Assembly: GCA_036986275.1 (NCBI GenBank) | Contig: BTRG01000055.1 | Span: forward strand, 1 to 16,591 | Source of the DNA: BTRG01 sp036986275 | GTDB lineage: Bacteria > Pseudomonadota > Gammaproteobacteria > Acidiferrobacterales > SZUA-150 | DNA: 16,591 nt | Direction: 5' to 3' | Shown: positions 7,540 to 14,973 of the stretch, in pieces | How the letters are laid out: each line of letters starts with the position of its first letter | Numbering within the stretch: position 1 is the first letter of the stretch | The notes under the pieces: generated by a model | Database searches by the model: none | What the model saw: only the letters and a program-made list of their open reading frames with translations | What the model was told of the DNA's origin: nothing | Position numbers and translations under genes: made by a program

Positions 7540-8703
7540 ATGATACTGCATGTTGATATGGATGCCTTCTATACTTCGGTAGAGCAACGAGATCAACCGG
7601 AGCTGAAGGGCCAGCCGGTTGTCGTAGGCGGCCACGAAGATGCTCGGGGTGTGGTGGCAGCGGCCAGCTATGAGGCGCGACGCTATGGCATACACAGCGC
7701 CATGCCAAGCAGGGAGGCGCGGCGGCGTTGCCCGCAGCTTGTGATGTTGGCGGGTCGTCATGCCTATTATGCTGAAGTCTCCCGCTCCATACATGCCATT
7801 TTCCATCGTTACACTCCACTGGTGCAGCCCTTGTCCCTGGACGAAGCTTTTCTGGATGTCAGTGAGAGTGAGCGATTGTTTGGTTCAGCTGTCGAGATAG
7901 GCAAACGTATACGATCGCAGATCAGACGGGAGCTTGACCTCACGGCTTCAGTGGGTGTGGCGCCGAATAAATTTGTCGCCAAGATTGCCAGCGATTTGAA
8001 TAAGCCCGATGCCATGGTGGTGGTGCATGAAAGTGATATGCAGGGCTTTCTTGACCCTTTGCCTGTGTCCAGGGTATGGGGTGTAGGAAAGGTCACCGAA
8101 AGCAAGCTACGCCATGCGGGCATCGAGACTATCGCCCAGTTACGGAAGCAATCGGAGCAAACATTGCAGGCGCTGATGGGAACCTGGGGTTTACATATAT
8201 GGCGCCTGGCACAAGGTCAGGATGACAGTGAAGTGGTGCCGGATTATGAGGCTAGGTCGTTGTCTCATGAGGTGACCTTTGTTGAGGATGTGCATGACGC
8301 CGATGTATTGCATGAGCAACTGGTCGTGTTGGTGGAGTCCGTGGCCCATCGTTTACGGTGCCTGGGTAAGCGGGGATGTACTGTTCAGCTCAAATTGCGC
8401 TTTCCGGATTTCAAGACCATTTCCCGATCCAGGACATTGAAAACACCTACTGATATCACAGCAGAATTATTGCATGGGGCAATGTCTTTGCTTGCAGCCC
8501 AGGCTGCCGATATAAAGAAGGGTATACGTTTACTGGGTATGGGAGTGAGTAACCTGGGCTGCGAAGCAGTGCAGCAGGATTTATTCGAATCTGAAAATAA
8601 GCTAAAGCAGAGCCATCTAGATGATATCAGCGATACGATTAATCAGAAGTTTGGCAACGGGGCCCTGCGACGCGGGGGCTATCAAACACAACGTAAACAT
8701 TAA
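7540..8703 (+). CDS. dinB: DNA polymerase IV (Y-family translesion polymerase)
   Basis: The protein has 387 aa, and the ATG at 7540 puts the start directly at the conserved MILHVDMDAFYTSVE. A GTG at 7519 in the same frame would add seven unconserved residues. Catalytic acids are visible at D6 and at D101/E102 (SLDEAFLDVS). Y11 sits at the steric-gate position. The helix-hairpin-helix/thumb region (GVGKVTESKLRHAGI) and little-finger domain follow. QQDLF near the C-terminus is a canonical sliding-clamp binding motif, followed by a short tail. The length is normal, and all parts of a working error-prone polymerase are present. No CTGT-N8-ACAG LexA box is visible upstream and no good Shine-Dalgarno is seen, so classical SOS control is not supported here. 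The gene is 38 nt before the YcgN-like gene, probably on the same transcript. Confidence 0.95.
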   Translation: MILHVDMDAFYTSVEQRDQPELKGQPVVVGGHEDARGVVAAASYEARRYGIHSAMPSREARRRCPQLVMLAGRHAYYAEVSRSIHAIFHRYTPLVQPLSLDEAFLDVSESERLFGSAVEIGKRIRSQIRRELDLTASVGVAPNKFVAKIASDLNKPDAMVVVHESDMQGFLDPLPVSRVWGVGKVTESKLRHAGIETIAQLRKQSEQTLQALMGTWGLHIWRLAQGQDDSEVVPDYEARSLSHEVTFVEDVHDADVLHEQLVVLVESVAHRLRCLGKRGCTVQLKLRFPDFKTISRSRTLKTPTDITAELLHGAMSLLAAQAADIKKGIRLLGMGVSNLGCEAVQQDLFESENKLKQSHLDDISDTINQKFGNGALRRGGYQTQRKH

Positions 8704-8741
8704 ACAAGCACTACGATCACGAATTATTATCAGGTAAGCAA

Positions 8742-9209
8742 TTGAGCAAGCCAGAGGAAAATTTCTGGGAATATAAATCCTTGCAGGAGATGGACACGCA
8801 TGAATGGGAATCCCTGTGCGATGGTTGTGGCAAGTGTTGTCTGATCAAGCTCAAGCAGGCAGGTGAAGAAGAGATTTTCTACACCAGCGTGGTCTGCCGA
8901 TTGTTCGATCCGGGTAAATGCCGTTGCCGGGACTACAGACACCGGCAAAGTCGGGTATCCGATTGCCTGGTGTTGCATGTCAGCAATATCCCGGAGTTTG
9001 ACTGGTTACCAACAACTTGTGCCTACCGCATGCTGGCCCGCAGTGAAGCGCTGGCATGGTGGCATCCATTGGTATCTGGCCGCCAGGAGACGGTGCATGA
9101 AGCCGGTATCTCGGTGTTGGGGCGGGTAGTTTCGGAAGATGCTGTTCATCCCGACAGTGTTGATGATTTTATTATCGATTGGGAAACAGGCGATACCGCC
9201 AATAAATAA
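8742..9209 (+). CDS. ycgN: YcgN/UPF0260-family cysteine-cluster protein
   Basis: The protein has 155 aa and a TTG start, with a partial Shine-Dalgarno (AGGTAAG) a few nt upstream. It aligns end to end with my memory of E. coli YcgN: WESLCDGCGKCCLIKL (cysteines 26, 29, 32 and 33), a second cysteine group (CRLFDPGKCRCRDY), then WLPTTCAYRMLA and a WHPLVSG block. The family belongs to the YkgJ/CxxCxxCC group proposed to bind zinc or an Fe-S centre; its function is not established. No signal peptide is present, so it should be cytosolic. It follows dinB by 38 nt. Confidence 0.9.
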   Translation: MSKPEENFWEYKSLQEMDTHEWESLCDGCGKCCLIKLKQAGEEEIFYTSVVCRLFDPGKCRCRDYRHRQSRVSDCLVLHVSNIPEFDWLPTTCAYRMLARSEALAWWHPLVSGRQETVHEAGISVLGRVVSEDAVHPDSVDDFIIDWETGDTANK

Positions 9210-9336
9210 CAATACACTATCATCCCGCTAGACCTTGGCAAGGTGGTTGTTATACATTCCACTGTCAGAATAAAATGTTGGGGTGGCGAGGGTAACACGG
9301 GCGTATGCCTGAGGATGTGCCCGTTGGTATAAAGCG

Positions 9337-11037
9337 ATGGGACTGTTTACCGATTACGAAATAGATTCTGTCATTGCTGAAGGCGGCATGGCCACCGTCT
9401 ATAAATGCAAGCAGATATCTCTGGACAGACCGGTAGCTGTAAAGGTCCTGTCTCAGCAACTAATGCGTCAGCACCCGGCGATAGTCGATTACTTTGAGCA
9501 GGAATCACTGATAATCGCCAAGTTGTCTCACCCCAATATCATTCATGTAATAGATCGTGGCATTTCCGGTGGTCTGCCTTTCTTTGTCATGGAGTTTGTT
9601 GAGGGGCGTACACTGGACAGAATCTTGTCTCGGGATCGGCTGGATGTGACGCAGAAACTGGATATTGCGGTGCAGATAGTCAAGGCTATGGCCTATGCCC
9701 ACCGTAACGGTGTCATACATCGTGATATTAAACCTTCGAATATCCTTGTCGATAGCGAAGGCAATGTACAGATAATGGATTTCGGTATTTCCCAGTTGAT
9801 TACCAAGGGTGATGACAAGGCAGTAACCGATAGTCTGGTCATGGGAACCGAAGCCTATATGTCCCCGGAACAGAAAGTAGGTGTAAACACATTAACTACC
9901 GCCACGGATATGTATTCCCTGGGACTGGTGTTATATGAAATGTTCACGGGTGAGAGACCGGATATCCCGCCACGACAGCCCTCGGGATTTGATGCCAATA
10001 ACCCGACCTATATCGACAAGCTTATCATGGCCTGCCTGGAACCAAATCCCGGTTCGCGCCCCGATGCCGTTTATGTACGCGATCAGTTATTGGAGGCTAT
10101 GCGAGGTGTGCATCTGGATGAGGAAAAGAAGCAGCAGGTTCTGGAGGATGTTACTGATGTCAAGGTGCGGTTTGCCCTGCTGGATATCCTGGCCGAGACA
10201 CAGTACGCAGCTGTGTATTTGTTTGAAAACACGCACAGTCGCAAGCTTCTGGTGATCAAGAAGATCACAGAGAATGAGAAGGGCTTTAAGGAGGCGCAAA
10301 CCCTGAGTAGTCTGCGCCACACAGGAATCATAGATATCTATGGTGTCTCAAAGAATGAGAGGGCATTTATTATTGTTATGGAATACCTGCCCGGCGGTAG
10401 CCTGAAAGACAGGCTGGCGCGGGGCTGGCCGTGGAAAGAGGCCCTGCAAATCATGGTCCCTGTGTGCGAAGGTCTGGCCATAGCGCATAAAAACAATCTG
10501 ACGCATGGCAACTTGCGACCCTCCAATATACTGTTTACAGAAAGTGGCGAGGCCAAGCTGACGGATTTTTGTCTGGATGAGCATTACAAGGACTCCGAGA
10601 AACAGCAGAACTGGTATGCCATTAAAAATGAAGCCAGGACACCGGCAACAGATATTTATTCCTTAGGGGTGATACTCTACCAGATGTTGTTTGGCGTGCT
10701 GCCGTCATGGAACCGGAACGAGTTACAGGTGGTAAAGGAATTTAAAACCATCCCATTCGACCTGCAGGATATGTTAAGGCGCATGTTACAGCGTGTACCC
10801 AAGGACAGATACAAGTCCATGGATGATGTGCTGACCATTATGGATGGCCTGTTAATGTTTCGTTTATCCAGGAAGGCCGGAAACCACACCAGGACAAGTG
10901 GCATGGGGCCAACATTTGCGATCGCTGCCGTTATTATGTTGCTGGCGTCAATGATTACCTATTGGGTATTGCAGGGACCTCCCGTCATTCTAGCGTCCTA
11001 TTTCAACAAAATTACAACCCTCCTGGGTCTAAACTAG
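9337..11037 (+). CDS. Membrane-anchored Ser/Thr protein kinase fused to a pseudokinase
   Basis: The protein has 566 aa. Domain 1 (about 7-270) is a complete Hanks-type kinase: glycine loop AEGGMATVYK, K36, alpha-C E56, HRDIKPSN (D130, N135), DFG (D148) and GTEAYMSPEQ. Domain 2 (about 276-520) has the same fold signature (LEYxxGGSL-like hinge, DIYSLGVILYQML, DRYKSMDD). It keeps the VIK lysine (K308) but has HGN (390-392) instead of HRD and DFC (410-412) instead of DFG. It lacks the catalytic Asp and is therefore a pseudokinase. One transmembrane helix follows at about 528-548, with a short tail of about 18 residues, so both kinase domains are probably cytoplasmic. I infer that the second domain regulates or scaffolds the first. 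The ATG is the only start in frame after the stop at 9310. The Shine-Dalgarno is poor, and a 6-bp hairpin (CGGGC/GCCCG core) lies at about 9298-9325 just before it. No phosphatase or FHA partner is next to it. Confidence 0.92.
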   Translation: MGLFTDYEIDSVIAEGGMATVYKCKQISLDRPVAVKVLSQQLMRQHPAIVDYFEQESLIIAKLSHPNIIHVIDRGISGGLPFFVMEFVEGRTLDRILSRDRLDVTQKLDIAVQIVKAMAYAHRNGVIHRDIKPSNILVDSEGNVQIMDFGISQLITKGDDKAVTDSLVMGTEAYMSPEQKVGVNTLTTATDMYSLGLVLYEMFTGERPDIPPRQPSGFDANNPTYIDKLIMACLEPNPGSRPDAVYVRDQLLEAMRGVHLDEEKKQQVLEDVTDVKVRFALLDILAETQYAAVYLFENTHSRKLLVIKKITENEKGFKEAQTLSSLRHTGIIDIYGVSKNERAFIIVMEYLPGGSLKDRLARGWPWKEALQIMVPVCEGLAIAHKNNLTHGNLRPSNILFTESGEAKLTDFCLDEHYKDSEKQQNWYAIKNEARTPATDIYSLGVILYQMLFGVLPSWNRNELQVVKEFKTIPFDLQDMLRRMLQRVPKDRYKSMDDVLTIMDGLLMFRLSRKAGNHTRTSGMGPTFAIAAVIMLLASMITYWVLQGPPVILASYFNKITTLLGLN

Positions 11038-11048
11038 ATCACAACTGG

Positions 11049-11071
11049 CTGATGCTTAATCAAAGTATCAG
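11049..11071 (+). terminator. Possible terminator hairpin after the kinase gene
   Basis: CTGATGCTT pairs with AAGTATCAG (one G-U wobble, 5-nt loop) 11 nt after the kinase stop codon. The tail is only moderately T-rich (TAGATTGTTT), so termination may be weak. Confidence 0.35.
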
Positions 11072-11133
11072 TAGATTGTTTGGCCAAATCGGTGTAAACA
11101 GCCTGTCCGGATAAATGACCCCGGCGCCCGAAC

Positions 11134-11766
11134 ATGACTGAAGACACGGAACTCATCCCCCAGGAGCTCAACCTGCGCCACAAGACACGGGTGCTGGAGA
11201 TCCGTTTTTCCGATGATGAGTTCTACAGCCTGCCCTGTGAATACCTGCGTGTTTTCTCGCCCGCGGCGGATGCCAGGGCAGCAGCAGAGAGGGACGAACT
11301 TATCGTGGGTAAAGAAGATGTCAACATCGAACAAATCAATCCGGTAGGGAGTTATGCCGTACAATTTGTATTCGATGATGGCCATGATACCGGTGTCTAT
11401 TCCTGGTCCACATTGAAACAACTTGGCAAACAACAAACGCAGAACTGGCAATCGTATCTGGACAAGTGCCAGGCCCGGGGTGTAGTACGGCAGGAGCCCG
11501 ACCCGGACAAACCCATGGCAATAAAGATTCTGTATTTTGTGACTCTCCCAAAGCAATTGGGGCGTGAAGCGGAAGATGTGCAAGTGCCGGCCAGTGTCAG
11601 GGATGTTACGTCACTGCTGGAATTCCTGAAGCACAGGGGTCAACGCTGGCAAGAGGCCCTGTCAGCATCCGAAATGACCATCACGGTAAACAAGCAGTTT
11701 GCAAAAATGGATACCCGGCTCGAAGATGGCGATGAAGTGGCCTTGGTGCCGGTCGCCAGAATATAG
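11134..11766 (+). CDS. DUF971 (gamma-butyrobetaine hydroxylase-like N-terminal) domain fused to a MoaD/ThiS-like fold without Gly-Gly
   Basis: The protein has 210 aa. Residues about 10-115 match the DUF971 pattern (LNLRHKTRVLEIRFSDD, LPCEYLRVFSP, and GVYSWSTL before a helix). This domain is found alone, or at the N-terminus of gamma-butyrobetaine hydroxylases, and often near Fe-S or cofactor genes. Residues about 128-210 look like a complete MoaD/ThiS ubiquitin-like fold (MAIKILYFVTLPKQLG, VNKQFAKMDTRLEDGDEVALVP). MoaD and ThiS end in the Gly-Gly that is adenylated and thiocarboxylated, but this protein ends VPVARI. It therefore cannot be a classical sulfur carrier, unless trimmed or repurposed. 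The first in-frame ATG of the open frame is used, and no strong Shine-Dalgarno is seen. It converges on yggX with only 15 nt between stops. The Fe-S function is an inference from context. Confidence 0.8.
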   Translation: MTEDTELIPQELNLRHKTRVLEIRFSDDEFYSLPCEYLRVFSPAADARAAAERDELIVGKEDVNIEQINPVGSYAVQFVFDDGHDTGVYSWSTLKQLGKQQTQNWQSYLDKCQARGVVRQEPDPDKPMAIKILYFVTLPKQLGREAEDVQVPASVRDVTSLLEFLKHRGQRWQEALSASEMTITVNKQFAKMDTRLEDGDEVALVPVARI

Positions 11767-11781
11767 CCGGCCAGTCCGTGC

Positions 11782-12066
11782 TTATTTTTTACTGCCCGGC
11801 GGTGTGAACCCGGCCGGTAGATTTCCCAGCTCCCCTTCGCCAAAAAGAAAGCCCAGCATATGTTGTTCGATCAGCGCTATGGTGGCCGGGTCGGCTGTGC
11901 TGAGGTGGTTTTCATTAATAATGATGGTCAGCCGCTGCAGCCATTGTTGCCACCCTTCCCTGGAGACGTTCTCGAGAATGCGTTGGCCCAGGTCACCCGG
12001 CTGCGGCGGCTTGTCCAGGGCCTCGGCTTCTTTTTTTAACACTACACATTGAACGGTTTTCGACAT
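11782..12066 (-). CDS. yggX: Fe(2+)-trafficking/oxidative damage protection protein YggX
   Basis: The protein has 94 aa. It starts at MSKTVQCVVLKKEAE, aligns with E. coli YggX over its full length and keeps the conserved Cys7. The blocks PGDLGQRI, GWQQWLQ and INENHL and the C-terminal GFTP-KK are also recognisable. YggX is a small cytosolic protein that protects Fe-S clusters during oxidative stress and has been linked to MutY repair and iron handling. A longer open frame continues upstream to 12327, but it only runs antisense through the A-type carrier gene, so the conserved ATG at 12066 is the start. The gene is divergent from the A-type Fe-S carrier (88 nt between starts) and convergent with the DUF971-MoaD gene. 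Fe-S homeostasis is the obvious common theme. Confidence 0.95.
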   Translation of the reverse strand: MSKTVQCVVLKKEAEALDKPPQPGDLGQRILENVSREGWQQWLQRLTIIINENHLSTADPATIALIEQHMLGFLFGEGELGNLPAGFTPPGSKK

Positions 12067-12119
12067 GGTAATACGCCTGTTTATCAGATGAGCTGAGTGT
12101 AACCAAGCGCAGTCGAAAA

Positions 12120-12128
12120 TGCTAAAAT
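12120..12128 (+). promoter_or_regulatory. Extended -10 promoter candidate for the A-type carrier gene
   Basis: TGCTAAAAT is an extended -10 element (TG, one base, then TAAAAT at five of six consensus positions). The start site would be near 12135, and the AGGAGG ribosome-binding site follows at 12142. No good -35 is seen, as is common with extended -10 promoters. Confidence 0.4.
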
Positions 12129-12154
12129 GCCGTGCAAATACAGGAGGTGCGGGA

Positions 12155-12520
12155 ATGTCGCAAACCAATATTATTGATAGCACGCAAATCAAGATCAGCC
12201 CGGCAGCGGGTAAGAAGCTCGCCGAGCTAATGGCCGATGCCGATACCGGCATGGCCGGGATCAGGGTATTTGTAGCCGGTGGCGGTTGCGGAGGCATGCA
12301 ATACGACATGACGTTTGCGGAGACCACCAGTCAGTATGACAGCCTACTTGAAGGCGAGGGCTATACCCTGGTGGTGGATAGCGTTGCCCTCAATTACCTT
12401 GAGGGTTGTGATATTGATTTTGTACAGCAGGGCCTGAATACCAGCTTCGTGTTTAATAATGTCTTCAATGCCGTGGGCGGCAGCGGTGCCTGCAGTGGTT
12501 GCGGCGGTGGTGGTTTCTAG
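12155..12520 (+). CDS. A-type Fe-S cluster carrier (HesB/IscA/ErpA family), CxxC variant
   Basis: The protein has 121 aa from the ATG at 12155, which has an AGGAGG 7 nt upstream. An in-frame ATG at 12119 has no such site and is rejected. The HesB/IscA fold is clear: IKISPAAGKKLAELM, then GIRVFVAGGGCGGMQYDMTF with C45 matching the first ligand of IscA/ErpA, and VVDSVALNYLEG-DIDFVQQGLNTSFVF. The C-terminus differs from the family: instead of CGCG-SF it reads GACSGCGGGGF, giving C113-x-x-C116 after a few extra residues, and there is an added C85. Family members deliver [2Fe-2S] or [4Fe-4S] clusters to client enzymes. The divergent yggX neighbour fits. A hairpin surrounds the stop codon. Confidence 0.88.
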   Translation: MSQTNIIDSTQIKISPAAGKKLAELMADADTGMAGIRVFVAGGGCGGMQYDMTFAETTSQYDSLLEGEGYTLVVDSVALNYLEGCDIDFVQQGLNTSFVFNNVFNAVGGSGACSGCGGGGF

Positions 12521-12533
12521 CGCGACCGCTGCA
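12491..12533 (+). promoter_or_regulatory. Stable hairpin spanning the stop codon of the A-type carrier gene
   Basis: TGCAGTGGTTGCG (12491-12503) pairs with CGCGACCGCTGCA (12521-12533) over 13 bp, with two G-U wobbles and a 17-nt loop. The stop codon TAG (12518-12520) is in the loop. No U-run follows, so this is not a standard terminator. It may act as an mRNA stability or processing element between this gene and the ATP-grasp gene, which starts 25 nt later and has no evident Shine-Dalgarno. Confidence 0.4.
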
Positions 12534-12557
12534 ATCAAAGCAATCTCTTACTCACCC

Positions 12558-13799
12558 ATGTCCAAAAAGGTGTTGTTGATTGTGCCGTGCGCCAGTTATC
12601 GTACCTGGCCCTTTATCGAGGCCGCGCAGCAACTGGGTATAGAAATCATCCTGGTATCCGAGGGCCCGCAAGCACTGACGCCTGCCGGCCTGCAGGGTGT
12701 GCGCGTGCCAGTCGGCAATGCCGATCAGGCGCTGACGGCCCTGCAACGCCAGGTTGACTTAAGCGACATCGCCGGTGTCATCGGCACGGACGACGACACT
12801 ATAGAACTGGCCAGCCTTCTTGGCCGCACACTTGGGCTGCCACACAATCCACCGCGGGCCGTACAGTCTTCCCGGCGCAAGGACTTGTCTCGCGCGCACT
12901 TGTCACAACATGGGTTGCCGGTGCCGGCCCATCGTTGTATCGACCTGAAACAAAATCTGTCTGCGCAGCTCAGCCACGTTCAATTCCCCTGTGTGGTCAA
13001 ACCCGTTGCCCTGTCCGCCAGCCGAGGTGTGATACGCGCCAATAATCAGCATGAACTGAATCAGGCCGTGGCCCGTATACAACAGTTGCTGGACGGTGAC
13101 AGTGCCTCGACAAAACTGTTGATAGAGGAGTTTATCCCCGGCAGGGAAGTGGCGGTGGAAGCGGTTTTGTATGACGGCCGGTTACGGATGCTGGCCTTGT
13201 TTGACAAGCCCGATCCCCTCGATGGCCCGTATTTCGAGGAGACCTATTACATTACTCCCTCTCGCCTGCCCGCTGATGTACAAACAGCCATACAACAATG
13301 CATACAACAGGCCTGCAAGGCCTTTGGTTTGCGCGAGGGTCCGGTGCATGCCGAGTGCCGCGTGAATGAAAAGGGAGTCTGGATACTGGAAGTGGCGGCG
13401 CGCACTATAGGAGGACTTTGCGGGCGCTTGTTCCAGTTTGGCACCGGTTTCAGTCTGGAGTCGCTGGTGTTGCAACATGCCATCGGGGCAGGTGTACATC
13501 CCCGGACGAGCGATGAAGGGGCCGGGGTGCTGATGATACCGATAGAGGAGGCTGGTATTCTGCGGCGTGTCGAGGGTATCCAGGCTGCCAGGCGTATACC
13601 TTATATAGAAGACGTTGTGATCAACCTGCGTGAAGGTTATGAACTGGCGCCCTTGCCAGAGGGTTCCAGCTATCTCGGCTTTATCTTTTCCCGTGCACCC
13701 AGTGCCGAGCAGGCGGAGCAGGCATTGCGGCAGGCCCATGGTAAACTCAACATTGTGGTGGCCCCGCTGTGGAAGGGAATGTTGAACCAGGCCGTATGA
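12558..13799 (+). CDS. ATP-grasp ligase, substrate unknown
   Basis: The protein has 413 aa. The ATG at 12558 starts directly with a Rossmann-like pre-ATP-grasp domain (MSKKVLLIVPCASYRTWPF, about 1-100). The ATP-grasp domain (about 108-315) shows FPCVVKPVALSASRGVIRA (ATP-binding loop), LIEEFIPGREVAVEAVL, and the metal-binding end VHAECRVN...ILEVAARTIGG. A C-terminal domain of about 95 aa follows. The organisation is that of the carboxylate-amine/biotin-carboxylase-like ligases that include L-amino-acid ligases such as BacD and carnosine synthase. No substrate-specific motif was recognised. An upstream in-frame start at 12459 lies within the A-type carrier gene and is not used here. The gene is 37 nt downstream of that carrier, possibly cotranscribed. 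Confidence 0.85.
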   Translation: MSKKVLLIVPCASYRTWPFIEAAQQLGIEIILVSEGPQALTPAGLQGVRVPVGNADQALTALQRQVDLSDIAGVIGTDDDTIELASLLGRTLGLPHNPPRAVQSSRRKDLSRAHLSQHGLPVPAHRCIDLKQNLSAQLSHVQFPCVVKPVALSASRGVIRANNQHELNQAVARIQQLLDGDSASTKLLIEEFIPGREVAVEAVLYDGRLRMLALFDKPDPLDGPYFEETYYITPSRLPADVQTAIQQCIQQACKAFGLREGPVHAECRVNEKGVWILEVAARTIGGLCGRLFQFGTGFSLESLVLQHAIGAGVHPRTSDEGAGVLMIPIEEAGILRRVEGIQAARRIPYIEDVVINLREGYELAPLPEGSSYLGFIFSRAPSAEQAEQALRQAHGKLNIVVAPLWKGMLNQAV

Positions 13800-13817
13800 A
13801 TTTTAATGTCTTTTAGA

Positions 13818-13846
13818 TGGGATAAAAAATCCCACGCCTATAGGCG
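13818..13846 (+). terminator. Two adjacent small hairpins after the ATP-grasp gene
   Basis: TGGGAT-AAAAA-ATCCCA (13818-13834) is followed at once by CGCC-TATA-GGCG (13835-13846), 18 nt after the stop codon. The tail AAATTGATTGATTT is only partly T-rich, so termination is plausible but not certain. Confidence 0.35.
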
Positions 13847-13873
13847 GCAAATTGATTGATTTGCTGGATTAGC

Positions 13874-13960
13874 GTAGCCCGGATGCAGCGATAGCGGAAT
13901 CCGGGTCAATGCATGAGAGCATTATGCATCCTGGATTCCACTGCGTTTCATCCAGGCTAC
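13874..13960. repeat. Palindromic intergenic repeat (GTAGCCCGGATG...GGAATCCGGG type)
   Basis: The left arm (13874-13905) begins GTAGCCCGGATG and ends GGAATCCGGG. The right arm (13930-13960) is its imperfect reverse complement, with about 25 of 31 positions matching. The arms surround a 24-nt centre that contains ATGCAT twice. From memory, this terminal sequence recurs in intergenic spaces of many proteobacteria as a REP/MITE-like element. It lies between the ATP-grasp and methyltransferase genes. The ATG at 13909 inside it would be a spurious start. Confidence 0.75.
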
Positions 13961-14061
13961 ATACGATGTTCCAGTTTTGGGAGAGGGAGACATTCGGCCA
14001 TACGGCCGCCGGTGGAGTGTTCACAGCAACACAGGTTAATAAACATCTTAAGAGACAAAGC

Positions 14062-14925
14062 ATGACAAATAAAAAGAAAGGTAAAGGCATTAAGTACAAG
14101 AAACGCACCGGCCCCAGCATGGCCGAGCAGGCGGATATACAGGAGTTGTACGAAAAATCCGTGCAAGCCCCGGAAAGCGATGTAGAGTTTTATATCGATA
14201 CCTACAAGGCATTGCGCGGCAAAGAGCCCATGGTGTTGCGTGAGGATTTTTGTGGCACTTCATTGATCTCACTGGAGTGGTGCAAGACCGATCCCAAGCG
14301 TATCGCGATCAGCGTAGACCTGGATGAAGCAACACTGGAATACGGCAGAAAGAAACATGTAGAACCTGCCGGCAAGGATATTTCGGATCGTATTCAGCTG
14401 ATGCTGGCCAATGTGATGGATGTCACCGAACCCAAGGCCGATGTCACTTGCGCCATGAACTTCAGTTACTGGTTCTTCAAGACCCGCGACAGTTTGCGTG
14501 ATTACTTCAAGCTTGCCCGCGGTGGCCTGAAGGAGGATGGCATCCTGGTGCTGGATATTTTTGGCGGCACGGAATCCATGGAGGAGATGGAAGAAGAGCG
14601 CGACGTGGACGATGAAGACTTTGAGTATATCTGGGATCAGCACAAGTTCAATCCCATTACTCACGAGATGTCATGTTATATCCATTTCAAGTTCCCCGAT
14701 GGCTCAAGACTTAAACGGGCATTCAGTTATCACTGGCGTATGTGGACCATCCCCGAAGTCACCGAATTGCTGCAAGAGGCCGGTTTCAGCAAGGCCCGTA
14801 TCTACTGGGAGAGGTTTGAAGACACCGGCGATGATGATGAACTGGAAGGCACCGGTGAATATGAGGAAGTGACCGAGGCCGAGAACCAGGAGGCGTGGAT
14901 TAACTATATCGTTGCTGAGAGATAG
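14062..14925 (+). CDS. Class I SAM-dependent methyltransferase, substrate unknown
   Basis: The protein has 287 aa from the ATG at 14062, which follows an AAGAGA Shine-Dalgarno-like motif. An in-frame ATG at 13909 lies in an intergenic repeat and is rejected. The N-terminus is very basic (MTNKKKGKGIKYKKR), suggesting contact with nucleic acid or ribosomes. Motif I is VLREDFCGTSLIS (about 58-70). The acidic residue after beta-2 is in AISVDLDEATLEYGRKKH, and ADVTCAMNFSYWF and GGLKEDGILVLDIFGG give motifs IV-VI. An acidic tail (DDDELEGTGEYEEVTEAE) precedes the C-terminus. The protein is cytosolic. It is not one of the well-known rRNA methylases by motif, and I cannot name the substrate. Confidence 0.85.
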   Translation: MTNKKKGKGIKYKKRTGPSMAEQADIQELYEKSVQAPESDVEFYIDTYKALRGKEPMVLREDFCGTSLISLEWCKTDPKRIAISVDLDEATLEYGRKKHVEPAGKDISDRIQLMLANVMDVTEPKADVTCAMNFSYWFFKTRDSLRDYFKLARGGLKEDGILVLDIFGGTESMEEMEEERDVDDEDFEYIWDQHKFNPITHEMSCYIHFKFPDGSRLKRAFSYHWRMWTIPEVTELLQEAGFSKARIYWERFEDTGDDDELEGTGEYEEVTEAENQEAWINYIVAER

Positions 14926-14973
14926 TGTTGATCACCAGACAGGTTCAGACCAGAGCCTGGAAAAGGTAAAAAA

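Noticed and set aside
12067..12327. N-terminal extension of the yggX reading frame
   Set aside because: It runs antisense through the A-type carrier gene, while YggX homology begins exactly at the ATG at 12066.
12459..12557. Upstream start for the ATP-grasp protein
   Set aside because: It would overlap the C-terminal cysteine region of the A-type carrier and add a low-complexity Ala/Val stretch; the Rossmann-like start is at 12558.
13909..14061. Upstream start for the methyltransferase
   Set aside because: The added residues are translated from a palindromic intergenic repeat; the ATG at 14062 has a Shine-Dalgarno-like motif.
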